A DNA stretch of 64,000 nucleotides. Origin: Cardiobacterium valvarum. Its GTDB lineage: Bacteria; Pseudomonadota; Gammaproteobacteria; Cardiobacteriales; Cardiobacteriaceae. Positions 8,116 to 15,247 of the stretch are shown piece after piece. The stretch lies in NCBI RefSeq assembly GCF_900460955.1, contig NZ_UFUW01000001.1, positions 1,734,738-1,798,737 on the forward strand, written 5' to 3'. The translations under genes and the position numbers were made by a program. Every line of letters begins with the position of its first letter. Position 1 is the first letter of the stretch. The notes under the pieces are model-generated. The model had not been told where the DNA came from and did not search any database. It saw only the letters and a list, made by a program, of their open reading frames with translations.

Positions 8116-9585
8116 TCAGGCTTTTCTCGGCTGCCGCCAGACGCGGCCACTGCGCGCAATCATTTTGTCCGCTTCAACCGGGCCCCAGCTGCCGGGTTCG
8201 TAGCTGGCGATGGCGCCCCGGTTCGCCTTGTAATCGAGGATGGGCTGGACGTATTTCCAGCAGGCGTGCACAGCGTCGGTGCGCGCAAACAGGGTGGCGT
8301 CGCCTTTCATCGCATCGAGCAGGAGGCGTTCGTAAGCGGTGAGGACGTTGTTTTCGGCGAGATCGGCGTAGCGGAAGTCCATCGCCACTTCTTCGGATTC
8401 AAAGCCCGCGCCCGGTTTTTTCAGGCCAAAGCGCATGGCGATGCCTTCATCCGGCTGGATGCGGAGGATGAGTTTGTTTTCCGGCGCACGCTGGTTAAAG
8501 ACGGGGTGCGGCGTGGTTTTGAAGTGGATGACGACTTCGGTGAAGCGCAGCGGCAGGTATTTGCCGGTGCGGATGTAGAAGGGCACGCCGCTCCAGCGCC
8601 AGTTGTCGATTTGCAGGCGCAGCGCCATGTAGGTTTCGGTGCTGCTGTCCGGGGCGACGCCTTTTTCCTGACGGTAGCCGGGAACCGCCCGGCCATTGAT
8701 TTCGCCTTTGCCGTACTGGGCGAGGACGAGGTTGTTTTTCAGGTATTCGGCATCGAGCGGGTGCAGGCTGTGCAGGATTTTCGCCGCTTCGTCACGTATG
8801 GAGTCGGCATCGATCAGCGCGGGCGGCTCCATCGCCACCATCGCCAGGATTTGCAGGAGGTGGTTCTGGAACATGTCGCGCACCGCGCCGGAGCCGTCGT
8901 AGTAACCGCCCCGGTTTTCCACGCCGATGGTTTCGGCGGCGGTGATTTCCACGTAGTCGATGTAGTTCCGGTTCCAGAGCGGCTCGAACAGGCCGTTGGA
9001 GAAGCGCAGCACCAGCAGGTTCTGCACGGTTTCTTTGCCGAGGTAGTGGTCGATGCGGTAAATCTGGTGTTCGAGGAAATCGTGGTGGATGGTTGCGTCC
9101 AGCTCGCGCGCGGTTTGCGCATCGTAGCCAAAGGGTTTTTCCACAATGAGACGTTTCCAGCCGTGATTTTCGCTGTTCAGGCCGTGCGCGGCGAGACAGG
9201 CGGGGATGATGCCGTAGAGACTGGGCGGGGTGGAAAGATAGTAGAGGGTGTTGCCACCGGTCTGGTATTCAGCGTGCAGGGCATCAAGACGCGGCACGAG
9301 TTTGCCGTAATCATCGCGGTCGGCGGTGTTGAGCGACTGGTAATAGAGGCGGGTGCAGAAATCATCCAGCGTTGTTCCGCCTGCATTTTCCTTGTCGATG
9401 AGGTTCTGCCGCATGGCGTCGCGGAATGAGACGTCATCCAGCTCGCTGCGGCTTGCGCCGAGGACGGCGAATTTATCCGGTAACTGGTTGTTTTTGTAGA
9501 GATGGTAGAGGGCGGGGATGAGTTTGCGGCGGGTGAGATCGCCGGAGGCGCCGAAGATGACGATGATGTTGTTGGCGGGTTTCAT
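8116..9585 (-). CDS. zwf: Glucose-6-phosphate 1-dehydrogenase
   Basis: A 489-residue enzyme catalysing the NADP-dependent oxidation of glucose 6-phosphate, the entry step of the oxidative pentose phosphate pathway. The start at 9585 gives [20 protein letters not shown] with the coenzyme-binding GASGDLT (12-18). EKPFG is at 149-153, the signature RIDHYLGKE at 177-185 binds the substrate phosphate, and the catalytic His is in MFQNHLLQ (His242). Length equals the usual bacterial form. The open frame continues upstream to 10023 only because it overlaps the MFS gene on the same strand in another frame. First gene of zwf-pgl-gnd. Confidence 0.97.
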   Translation of the reverse strand: MKPANNIIVIFGASGDLTRRKLIPALYHLYKNNQLPDKFAVLGASRSELDDVSFRDAMRQNLIDKENAGGTTLDDFCTRLYYQSLNTADRDDYGKLVPRLDALHAEYQTGGNTLYYLSTPPSLYGIIPACLAAHGLNSENHGWKRLIVEKPFGYDAQTARELDATIHHDFLEHQIYRIDHYLGKETVQNLLVLRFSNGLFEPLWNRNYIDYVEITAAETIGVENRGGYYDGSGAVRDMFQNHLLQILAMVAMEPPALIDADSIRDEAAKILHSLHPLDAEYLKNNLVLAQYGKGEINGRAVPGYRQEKGVAPDSSTETYMALRLQIDNWRWSGVPFYIRTGKYLPLRFTEVVIHFKTTPHPVFNQRAPENKLILRIQPDEGIAMRFGLKKPGAGFESEEVAMDFRYADLAENNVLTAYERLLLDAMKGDATLFARTDAVHACWKYVQPILDYKANRGAIASYEPGSWGPVEADKMIARSGRVWRQPRKA

Positions 9586-9638
9586 GAAGGGTCCGTTGTG
9601 AAAATGGGATGAGCGGCAATGTATCACGGCGGGCGACG

Positions 9639-10877
9639 TTATTGCGTCACCGCCTGCGGGTGTTTTTTGAAGTAACGCGCCAGCAGCCAGGCGGTCGCGA
9701 CGCCGACGGCGGCGAAGATACACCACGGCAGGAGCGGCAGTTGCCAGGCCTTGCCGAGGTCGTACAGCCAGCCACCGATGAAATTGCCGACGCCGCCGCC
9801 GAAGCCCATGCTGATGGCGCCGAAGCCGACGTACAGTCCCAGCGCGCGCGGATGGGCGAGGTGGGCGACGAGGATGTCGAGCATCGGGCGGCTGACGAGG
9901 TAGCCGAGGGTGTACACGCTTACCCAAAGCAGGAAGACGGCGAAATTCGGCGAGGTGCCGAGCAGGAATGTGCCGAGGGTCATCACCAGCGTGCCGGCGA
10001 TGAGCAGCTGGTGGCTGGCCCAATGGCGTTGCAGGCGGCGCACGAGGAAATATTGCAGGAGGAGGGTGAGCACGGAGCTGTAGGTGTAAAACAGCCCGGC
10101 GCTCGCTTTCGTGCCGGTGAGCGCTTCAGCAAGCAGCGGGAAACTGATATTGACCTGCATGACGATGAACCAGTAGCCGCACACGATGGTGACGAAGTGC
10201 AGATAGGTGCGGTCGCGCAGCAGGCTGCGCAGATGCGGGGTGTCGCCTTCCGCCTCCGCCGCCTGTTTGCGCGTGTCCGGGAAATAGCGCAGCGCGACGA
10301 AAACGTTGGTGAGGAAACAGCTGCCAGCGGCGATGCCCACCGCGTGAAAGCCGATGGTGAGCAGGGCGATGGCAAGCAGCGGGCCGAAGGTGGAGGCGAT
10401 GCCGGTGAGGTAGTTGGCAATGAGATAAAACTGACGGCGCTCGTCCGGGCGGGTCATGGCGACGGTCGCCGCCTGAAACGGCGCATCAAACAACGCCCCG
10501 CCGAGGCCGGTGAGCAGCAATGCGACGAAAAAGACCGGCAGCGTTGTCGCAAAGCCGAGCATGAAAAAACCGGTGGCACGGATGATGAGGCCGGAGCAGA
10601 GCACCGGTTTCAGACCGTAGCGGTCAGCGAGCATCCCGCCGATGAAGGTCAGCCCCTGCTGGCTGATCTGCCGCAGGGCAAGCGCCATGCCGACTGTCGC
10701 CGCCGCCATGCCGACATCGCCGACAAAATGCACGGAAACGAGCGGGATGAGCAGGGTAAAACCAGTGGTGGTGATGGCCTGATAAATGAGCAGGGCAAAC
10801 AGCTGCGGGCGGTCGCGGTAGGCGAGGAGATCACGCAGTGGCGCGGTGAGGGCGGCAAGAGGGATGTGGACGTGCAT
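9639..10877 (-). CDS. mdtH: MFS multidrug exporter, MdtH-like
   Basis: A 412-residue, twelve-helix major facilitator protein when started at the ATG at 10877; a TTG 13 codons earlier (10916) is also in frame and neither has a clear ribosome site. The loop after helix 2, [12 protein letters not shown], is the MFS motif A, and [12 protein letters not shown] before it plus [20 protein letters not shown] resemble MdtH of enteric bacteria, which gives resistance to some quinolones. The assignment to MdtH rather than another exporter is by recall of these stretches and is moderate. It lies 53 bases upstream of zwf on the same strand. Confidence 0.75.
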   Translation of the reverse strand: MHVHIPLAALTAPLRDLLAYRDRPQLFALLIYQAITTTGFTLLIPLVSVHFVGDVGMAAATVGMALALRQISQQGLTFIGGMLADRYGLKPVLCSGLIIRATGFFMLGFATTLPVFFVALLLTGLGGALFDAPFQAATVAMTRPDERRQFYLIANYLTGIASTFGPLLAIALLTIGFHAVGIAAGSCFLTNVFVALRYFPDTRKQAAEAEGDTPHLRSLLRDRTYLHFVTIVCGYWFIVMQVNISFPLLAEALTGTKASAGLFYTYSSVLTLLLQYFLVRRLQRHWASHQLLIAGTLVMTLGTFLLGTSPNFAVFLLWVSVYTLGYLVSRPMLDILVAHLAHPRALGLYVGFGAISMGFGGGVGNFIGGWLYDLGKAWQLPLLPWCIFAAVGVATAWLLARYFKKHPQAVTQ

Positions 10878-10929
10878 AAGATGAGCGGCAGTGATGATGG
10901 GCGAATTGTCCGCCAATTCGCAGCGGGAT

Positions 10930-11111
10930 GCACGTTTTGAGACATTGCAGACAACGTCTCTACAAAACCTGCTATTTACGTCGCTTGGCGGACCCAGTAA
11001 TAACGCTGCTTGACAGCATTCGCTCTGCGGACGAGAGCCCTCTCCCCCCTATCTCTTGAGTGAAGGGGGTAATTTCACTTGGCAAACTCGGTATTTGCGT
11101 CGCTTGGTTAA
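10930..11111. repeat. Intergenic repeat array at the edge of the AT-rich island
   Basis: Contains the imperfect palindrome GAGACATTGC-AGA-CAACGTCTC (10939-10960), related to 4529-4550, then reverse-sense CCAAGCGG-type units at about 10972-11000, 11002-11015 and 11090-11107, with a degraded CG-rich module (TCTCCCCCCTATCTC, near 11041) between them. The array stops where the AT-rich island begins. Confidence 0.6.
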
Positions 11112-11538
11112 CATTGGCGTATTAGAAACCAGCACATTAGACAAAATAAACGGGAAAAACGTTTATGGATGCTCTTGGTGCCTCGGCATAAACACTTACA
11201 AAGCCGTTGATCCCATAGTGTTTTCCTTTACCGGCGGCTACCGCTTCAACCTCAACGACTCTACCGACCGCAAAGTTGGTAACTACTGGCTGCTACGCCC
11301 CGGCGTGTCTTTCGCAGCCAATGACCGTACCACCCTCAGCGCCAACCTGAAATGGACGGGGAAAAATCCCGACCGCATCAAGGGGAAACGCGTTGGTACG
11401 TTTGCAAGCGATACCTATGCCGACTTTGGCGTAGGTTATTCGTTCACCAACCAGACATCAATAAGCGTGGATGCACAATGAAATATTTCCGGCGACGAAG
11501 GTTCGAATGTAAATCTCGCTCTTCAGCATCGCTTTTGA
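11112..11538 (+). pseudogene. Outer-membrane beta-barrel protein, C-terminal remnant with in-frame stop
   Basis: The frame open from 11056 becomes protein-like from about 11112: alternating polar and aromatic strands such as VFSFTGGYRFNLN, NYWLLRPGVSFAAN, TTLSANLKW, YADFGVGYSFTN and TSISVDAQ. A TGA at 11479-11481 stops it, but the same frame continues NISGDEGSNVNLALQHRF before a second stop at 11536, and that ends in the aromatic C-terminal residue expected of an outer-membrane barrel. So this is the C-terminal part of a barrel whose N-terminus is missing and whose last strand is cut by a nonsense codon, plausibly TGG changed to TGA. Downstream is the exported leader-motif protein. Confidence 0.7.
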
Positions 11539-11558
11539 TGTAGATATGGAGTACAACC

Positions 11559-12143
11559 ATGAAAAAAATAATTCTTACAAGTTTTGTTGCAACTGCCATT
11601 ACAGGAGTATCTGTTTTTGCAGCTGACACAGCCAAGTTTGATTATAGCGTTAAGCATATGAAACCTGCGGTCAAACCCGCAGTAGTGAACCTTTATGCCC
11701 GCAAAGGGCAGGATGCAATAGCAAATAGGGATATTGGTAATCTAGTATTCCAAGAGCATGCGAAAGAACTCGCTATCTTATCGCAGGACGAAATGGAAAA
11801 GACGGAAGGAGCACTCATACCAGCAGCAGTATTATGGGAGAATTTTAATGTGTGGACTAACCATGGGATAAGTTACTTGGAAACAGGACAGCCTGCAAGC
11901 GTAGAATCAACAACGACAGCTTTAGCTATAGGCGCAATTCCTGCAGGTAGAGCAGTTTATCCCGCATTAGTTACAGGAGAAAGAATTGCAGCACCTGTAG
12001 CAGCAAGAGCAGCCGGGCTTGTCTCTGATGGTTTTGGAGCAACAATAGGGGTTGCCGCTTCTGTCAACGAACATCAACAACGAGCAGCAGAGGAACGGAG
12101 AATATTTGAAAAATACAATAGCATGGACTATCATGATTACTGA
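11559..12143 (+). CDS. Sec-exported protein with internal double-glycine-type leader motif
   Basis: A 194-residue protein with GGAG before the ATG. Residues 1-21 (MKKIILTSFVATAITGVSVFA) form a Sec signal with AXA-type cleavage. Residues 74-85 read LSQDEMEKTEGA, which fits the double-glycine leader consensus of bacteriocin precursors (L at -12, S at -11, E at -8, M at -7, T at -4, G at -2, A at -1) except that it is internal instead of N-terminal. The part after it (86-194) is Ala/Gly-rich with a possible amphipathic or membrane-active stretch (ALAIGAIPAGRAVYPALV) and a charged tail. Two genes downstream is a secreted C39 peptidase, the enzyme class that cleaves such motifs. Family not recognised; substrate role is inference. 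AT-rich compared with the rest of the window. Confidence 0.7.
   Translation: MKKIILTSFVATAITGVSVFAADTAKFDYSVKHMKPAVKPAVVNLYARKGQDAIANRDIGNLVFQEHAKELAILSQDEMEKTEGALIPAAVLWENFNVWTNHGISYLETGQPASVESTTTALAIGAIPAGRAVYPALVTGERIAAPVAARAAGLVSDGFGATIGVAASVNEHQQRAAEERRIFEKYNSMDYHDY
11778..11813 (+). other. Codons for the LSxxEMxxTxGA leader-like motif
   Basis: Codons 74-85 of the exported protein; predicted C39 cleavage would fall after Ala85 (base 11813), leaving a 109-residue product. Confidence 0.5.
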
Positions 12144-12152
12144 CATGTAAGC

Positions 12153-12184
12153 AAGACCAAGGATGCTAACTCATCCTTGGTCTT
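12153..12184 (+). promoter_or_regulatory. Perfect 13-bp hairpin between substrate and peptidase genes
   Basis: AAGACCAAGGATG at 12153-12165 is exactly complementary to CATCCTTGGTCTT at 12172-12184, with a six-base loop. No U-run follows (AGTGTGTAC), so it may be an RNA-stability or attenuation hairpin that lowers expression of the genes downstream relative to the exported protein, rather than a full terminator. Confidence 0.6.
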
Positions 12185-12220
12185 AGTGTGTACATTAATT
12201 AAATATTTTTGGTGAAAGTC

Positions 12221-12541
12221 ATGCATTGGCAAACTGTGAGTTATTTAGTCATATTGGGAATGGGTTTTATTGCCGCTGATATAGGGAGGACAAAAAAACC
12301 TTATAAGACCAAGTGTGTACACTCTTTTATATTGGCAACTTTATTTTTTATAATAGCATCAATCTTACTAAAAAAGATTAAATGGCCTTTATATTTAATG
12401 TTAATTGGAGGCGCTTTATTTCTAGTAAGCTCTATGCATTTTATTAATAATTATGCGGAAACTTATGGCAATCGTAGTATTTCTTCTTTTTTAAAAAAAA
12501 GAACTAGAGAAACAGAAGTTAATAATGATAACAAAGAATAG
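12221..12541 (+). CDS. Small three-helix membrane protein, island gene
   Basis: A 106-residue protein from the ATG at 12221, which has GGTGAA a few bases upstream; TTG (12209) and GTG (12212) starts are also in frame. Three hydrophobic helices are visible: about 5-20 (VSYLVILGMGFIAAD), 35-50 (FILATLFFIIASILL) and 55-72 (WPLYLMLIGGALFLVSSM), then a charged tail KKRTRETEVNNDNKE. No known family. The end overlaps the start of the C39 peptidase gene by 17 bases, so the two are translated from one transcript and may be coupled. Function unknown; an immunity or docking role is only a guess from position. Confidence 0.65.
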   Translation: MHWQTVSYLVILGMGFIAADIGRTKKPYKTKCVHSFILATLFFIIASILLKKIKWPLYLMLIGGALFLVSSMHFINNYAETYGNRSISSFLKKRTRETEVNNDNKE

Positions 12542-13193
12542 CGTATTTACGCTAATTTTAGCATGCTGTACTCTTGTTTATGCTACACCTTCCTTCCAAG
12601 ATAACAATGTTATTTATCATTCACCTGCATTACAGATAAAAGACTGGAAGACCATGCGTGACGACGGCATTATAAAACAGGATTTGGATTATTCCTGCGG
12701 TGCGGCTTCTATTGCTACTCTGCTTAACAGACAATATGGACAACAAGTTACGGAAGAAGAGGTTTTGGCCTTGCTCAAAAAAGTTGCCAAAAAAGAAGGA
12801 CGGGCTTCTTTTGCCGATATGCAGCAGATTTTGCCGGAACTGGGATTCCGCGCACAGGGCTATGCCTTATCATTTGCGCAACTGAAGCAATTACACAGTC
12901 CGGTTATTGTTTATCTGCGTTACCGCAATAATGAACACTTTTCTGTACTTTACGGTATTGATGATAATACTGTCCTGCTTGCTGATCCATCATTAGGACA
13001 TTTATCACTTAGTAGCGAACAATTTCTGAAAGCATGGAATACGCGTGATGAAACATTGCAAGGAAAAATATTGGCTATTGTACCCAATAGATCCCGTATA
13101 GACATTAAAACATCTACCAATTTTTTTATGCGTAACCCCCAACGCCAAACACAGCACGTTATGAATTTCTTGCATTTTCCCCAGCGCTATTAG
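12525..13193 (+). CDS. Secreted C39-family cysteine peptidase
   Basis: A 222-residue protein with a Sec signal (about 1-20, ending VYA before TPS). The catalytic layout of peptidase family C39 is present: oxyanion Gln52, nucleophile Cys58 in QDLDYSCGAASIATLL, His138 in NEHFSVLYGID, and Asp154 in VLLADPSLGHL. C39 domains normally sit at the N-terminus of ABC exporters and cut bacteriocin leaders after double glycine; here the domain stands alone and is predicted to be periplasmic, with no ABC or membrane domain. It ends with a basic extension (about 190-222). It overlaps the small membrane gene by 17 bases. AT-rich. Confidence 0.85.
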   Translation: MITKNSVFTLILACCTLVYATPSFQDNNVIYHSPALQIKDWKTMRDDGIIKQDLDYSCGAASIATLLNRQYGQQVTEEEVLALLKKVAKKEGRASFADMQQILPELGFRAQGYALSFAQLKQLHSPVIVYLRYRNNEHFSVLYGIDDNTVLLADPSLGHLSLSSEQFLKAWNTRDETLQGKILAIVPNRSRIDIKTSTNFFMRNPQRQTQHVMNFLHFPQRY

Positions 13194-13415
13194 CTGACAA
13201 ATACCGCCTGCTTTTTCTTTCTTTGCAAAAGAAATGACTGACTGTTACACGGGATAAATGCTGAGTTTTGTTGCTTCGCAATTTGCTTGCTGCCCCACCC
13301 GGCCCTTCCCCCCCAACGGTGGAAGGGCTTTGTTTTTACCACACAGCCTTCGTACATGATAAAAATCTGCCAAGCTGCGTAGTTACTGGCCTCGCCAAGC
13401 GGCGCGGCTGCTGGA
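13194..13415. repeat. Gap with degraded repeat units after the island
   Basis: Holds a fragment CGGGATAAATGCTGAG (13252-13267), a CG-rich module with stem CCTTCCCCCC and GGTGGAAGG (13304-13328), and CCAAGCGG-type units at 13371-13387 and 13395-13412. No gene is seen. Confidence 0.55.
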
Positions 13416-13570
13416 TCAAGCGCCCTGCGCTACTACTTCCCGCCGCAGCCAGGCGCAGAATGCGCGGACAGCGGGCTGGTCGCGGCTTTCTGCGCGATAG
13501 ACGAGGTAGTAGGCAAGCGGGCCCGGTATTTGTTCCGCTTGACGCGGTTTATCCCGCAAGCGAATACCCC
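13416..13570 (-). pseudogene. LysR-type regulator, C-terminal remnant
   Basis: Minus-strand translation ends GPLAYYLVYRAESRDQPAVR then AFCAWLRREVVAQGA, which is the usual C-terminus of a GcvA-like LysR regulator (AYYLVY, PAVxAFxxWL). Only about 35 residues are convincing; just upstream the reading (13525-13570) is made of CCAAGCGG-type repeat sequence, and further up no LysR frame can be followed. It lies next to and divergent from a nitroreductase gene, a common place for such a regulator. I read it as a dead regulator eroded at the site where repeats sit. Confidence 0.55.
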
Positions 13571-13771
13571 CTTGCCCACGACGCAGGCTGCTTATCGATA
13601 ACAAGCGGCCATCGCCACCGTACAATAGGCGCTGCCCCATGCTGCCCAGAATGGGGAACGCCCGCCGCCCATCTCTGCGCCTGCGGCTGGCATGCGGCAA
13701 GGAACGCGGCATGAATCCCGCCGCATAAACCGCCCTATCTTTACCCTCCCCAATACCACAGGAGAATCCTC

Positions 13772-14431
13772 ATGATCTTGACCCCTTCTCAAACGCTCGA
13801 CATTTTCCATCGCCGTGTTTCCACCCGCTATTACGACCCGGCACGCACCATCAGCGCCGACGATTTCGCTGCCATCCTCGAATGTGGCCGTCTCTCGCCC
13901 AGCTCGGTCGGCTCCGAGCCGTGGCGCTTCATCGTCGTGCAGAACCGCGCCCTACGTGACAAACTCAAGCCTGCCGCCTGGGGTATGCAGGCGACCCTCG
14001 ATGATGCCAGCCATGTGGTCATCATCCTCGCCAAAAAACACGCCCGCTACGACTCCGCCTTTTTTGATGCCATCGTCAAGAAGCGCAGCAGCAACGACGC
14101 CGAAGCGCAGCGCATCTATCAGCGCTACCGCGATTTTCAGACAGACGACCTGCGCATCGCCGACGATGAACGCGCCCTCTTTGACTGGGCCTGCAAACAG
14201 ACCTATATCGCCCTCGCCAACATGATGACCGGCGCCGCCATGCTCGGCATCGATTCCTGCGCGATTGAGGGGATGCACTACGACAGCGTCAACTGCATCC
14301 TCAGTGAGGAAGGGCTGCTGGATGTAGAAGATTATGGCGTATCTGTCGCCGTCACGTTCGGCTACCGCGCCCGCGATATTGCTGCAAAACCGCGCCGCCC
14401 GCTGGCTGAGATCGTGCGCTGGGCGGAATAA
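13772..14431 (+). CDS. Nitroreductase family NAD(P)H-dependent oxidoreductase
   Basis: A 219-residue flavoprotein of the NfsB branch. The FMN-binding start RRVSTRYYDPARTIS (14-28) and LECGRLSPSSVGSEPWRFIVV (about 37-57) are typical, as are the central helix WACKQTYIALANMMTGAAML and the near C-terminal GYRARDIAAKPRRPLAEIV. Such enzymes use FMN to reduce quinones, nitro compounds or flavins as dimers. The ribosome site AGGAGA lies seven bases before the ATG. A LysR-like remnant is divergent from it. A strong bidirectional terminator follows 40 bases after the stop. Confidence 0.9.
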   Translation: MILTPSQTLDIFHRRVSTRYYDPARTISADDFAAILECGRLSPSSVGSEPWRFIVVQNRALRDKLKPAAWGMQATLDDASHVVIILAKKHARYDSAFFDAIVKKRSSNDAEAQRIYQRYRDFQTDDLRIADDERALFDWACKQTYIALANMMTGAAMLGIDSCAIEGMHYDSVNCILSEEGLLDVEDYGVSVAVTFGYRARDIAAKPRRPLAEIVRWAE

Positions 14432-14470
14432 ATGCCGCGCGGGTGATGTGATGCTAACGAAGCGTCCATA

Positions 14471-14500
14471 AAAAATCCCCGGCATCTGCCGGGGATTTTG
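14471..14500. terminator. Bidirectional terminator between nitroreductase and lipoprotein genes
   Basis: AAAAATCCCCGGC-ATCT-GCCGGGGATTTT: a nine-pair stem flanked by A-run and T-run, serving the convergent genes ending at 14431 and 14518. Confidence 0.8.
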
Positions 14501-14517
14501 CTGTCTGCTATCGCGCT

Positions 14518-14823
14518 TTAGTAAAGAAAGCCGCTGTAATAACCGCCGAGGACACCAGCGCCGAAGCCGTAAGCGGTGCTTTCGGTATCGTGTCCGGCAG
14601 CCTGACCGATGCCGGCTCCGATAGCGCCGCCCCAGAGGGCATTATTCACTTCGTTCGGCTGGCGGGCGTAGCGGAGGTGCTGCGCACCGATAATGTCCGC
14701 TTTGCCGATACTGCTATTAAGCGGAGCGCCGGGCGCTTGTACCTGCAATGGTATGTCGTTGCGCGGGGTAGCGGTGCAGGCGATAAGCAGCAGCGGCAGG
14801 GTGAGCGGCAGCAGGGCTTTCAT
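14518..14823 (-). CDS. Glycine-zipper lipoprotein, paralog 1
   Basis: A 101-residue lipoprotein: MKALLPLTLPLLLIACTATP has lipobox LIAC (Cys16). The middle contains ALWGGAIGAGIGQAAGHDTE and then a glycine-rich end GFGAGVLGGYYSGFLY, a glycine-zipper pattern of GxxxG repeats that can insert in or associate with membranes. The segment AIGAGIGQxxGxDTEST is shared with the next gene upstream, nine bases away on the same strand, so the two arose by tandem duplication and are probably one operon. Related 17-kDa-type surface antigens are outer-membrane lipoproteins; a precise role is not known. Confidence 0.75.
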   Translation of the reverse strand: MKALLPLTLPLLLIACTATPRNDIPLQVQAPGAPLNSSIGKADIIGAQHLRYARQPNEVNNALWGGAIGAGIGQAAGHDTESTAYGFGAGVLGGYYSGFLY

Positions 14824-14832
14824 GTGCGCGCC

Positions 14833-15177
14833 TTAGCGACGGTAACCGCCGTTATAGTAGCCACCGTTGTTGTAGGTCGGCTGCTGGTAGGTAGGTTGTT
14901 GATACGTCGGCTGTTGGTAGGTCGGTTGCTGGTAGGTGCCGGTGCCGTCCGGGGTACGGACCTGGCTGCCAATGAGGCCGCCGATGGCGGCGCCGGTCAG
15001 GGTGGATTCGGTGTCTTTACCCCACAGTTGGCCGATACCAGCGCCAACAGCGGCACCAATAGCGGCGTTGCGGGCGGTAGTGGTGCCGGATTGGTTGGGT
15101 GGGGTGAGCGTACTGCACGCAGCAAGTCCGCCGATGATGGCAGCAAGCAGCGAGGTTTTGATAAGGGCGTTTTTCAT
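14833..15177 (-). CDS. Glycine-zipper lipoprotein with YQQPT repeats, paralog 2
   Basis: A 114-residue lipoprotein starting at the ATG at 15177 with AGGAGA upstream. MKNALIKTSLLAAIIGGLAAC ends in lipobox LAAC. The zipper reads AIGAAVGAGIGQLWGKDTES and then GAAIGGLIGSQV. The C-terminus has four copies of YQQPT followed by YNNGGYYNGGYRR, a low-complexity Tyr/Gly/Gln tail likely exposed in the periplasm or on the surface. The frame extends upstream into argH territory but the lipoprotein signal fixes the start. Pairs with the paralog nine bases downstream. Confidence 0.8.
   Translation of the reverse strand: MKNALIKTSLLAAIIGGLAACSTLTPPNQSGTTTARNAAIGAAVGAGIGQLWGKDTESTLTGAAIGGLIGSQVRTPDGTGTYQQPTYQQPTYQQPTYQQPTYNNGGYYNGGYRR
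14872..14931 (-). repeat. Four 15-bp tandem units encoding YQQPT
   Basis: Consecutive 15-base units beginning at 14872, 14887, 14902 and 14917 with two to four differences between them; each encodes YQQPT. Third-position differences with unchanged protein suggest the repeat is old and kept by selection. Confidence 0.8.
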
Positions 15178-15247
15178 GTGGTGTCTCCTGTGTTTACCCG
15201 GATTCGGGATGGCAAAAGAGTAGTGCAATTCAGGGCAGGTGGTAATG

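Noticed and set aside
12525..12570. Lipobox in the C39 peptidase signal (LILAC at residues 10-14)
   Set aside because: The hydrophobic part before the Cys is too short and the residues at -2 and -1 do not fit; ordinary cleavage after VYA is more likely.
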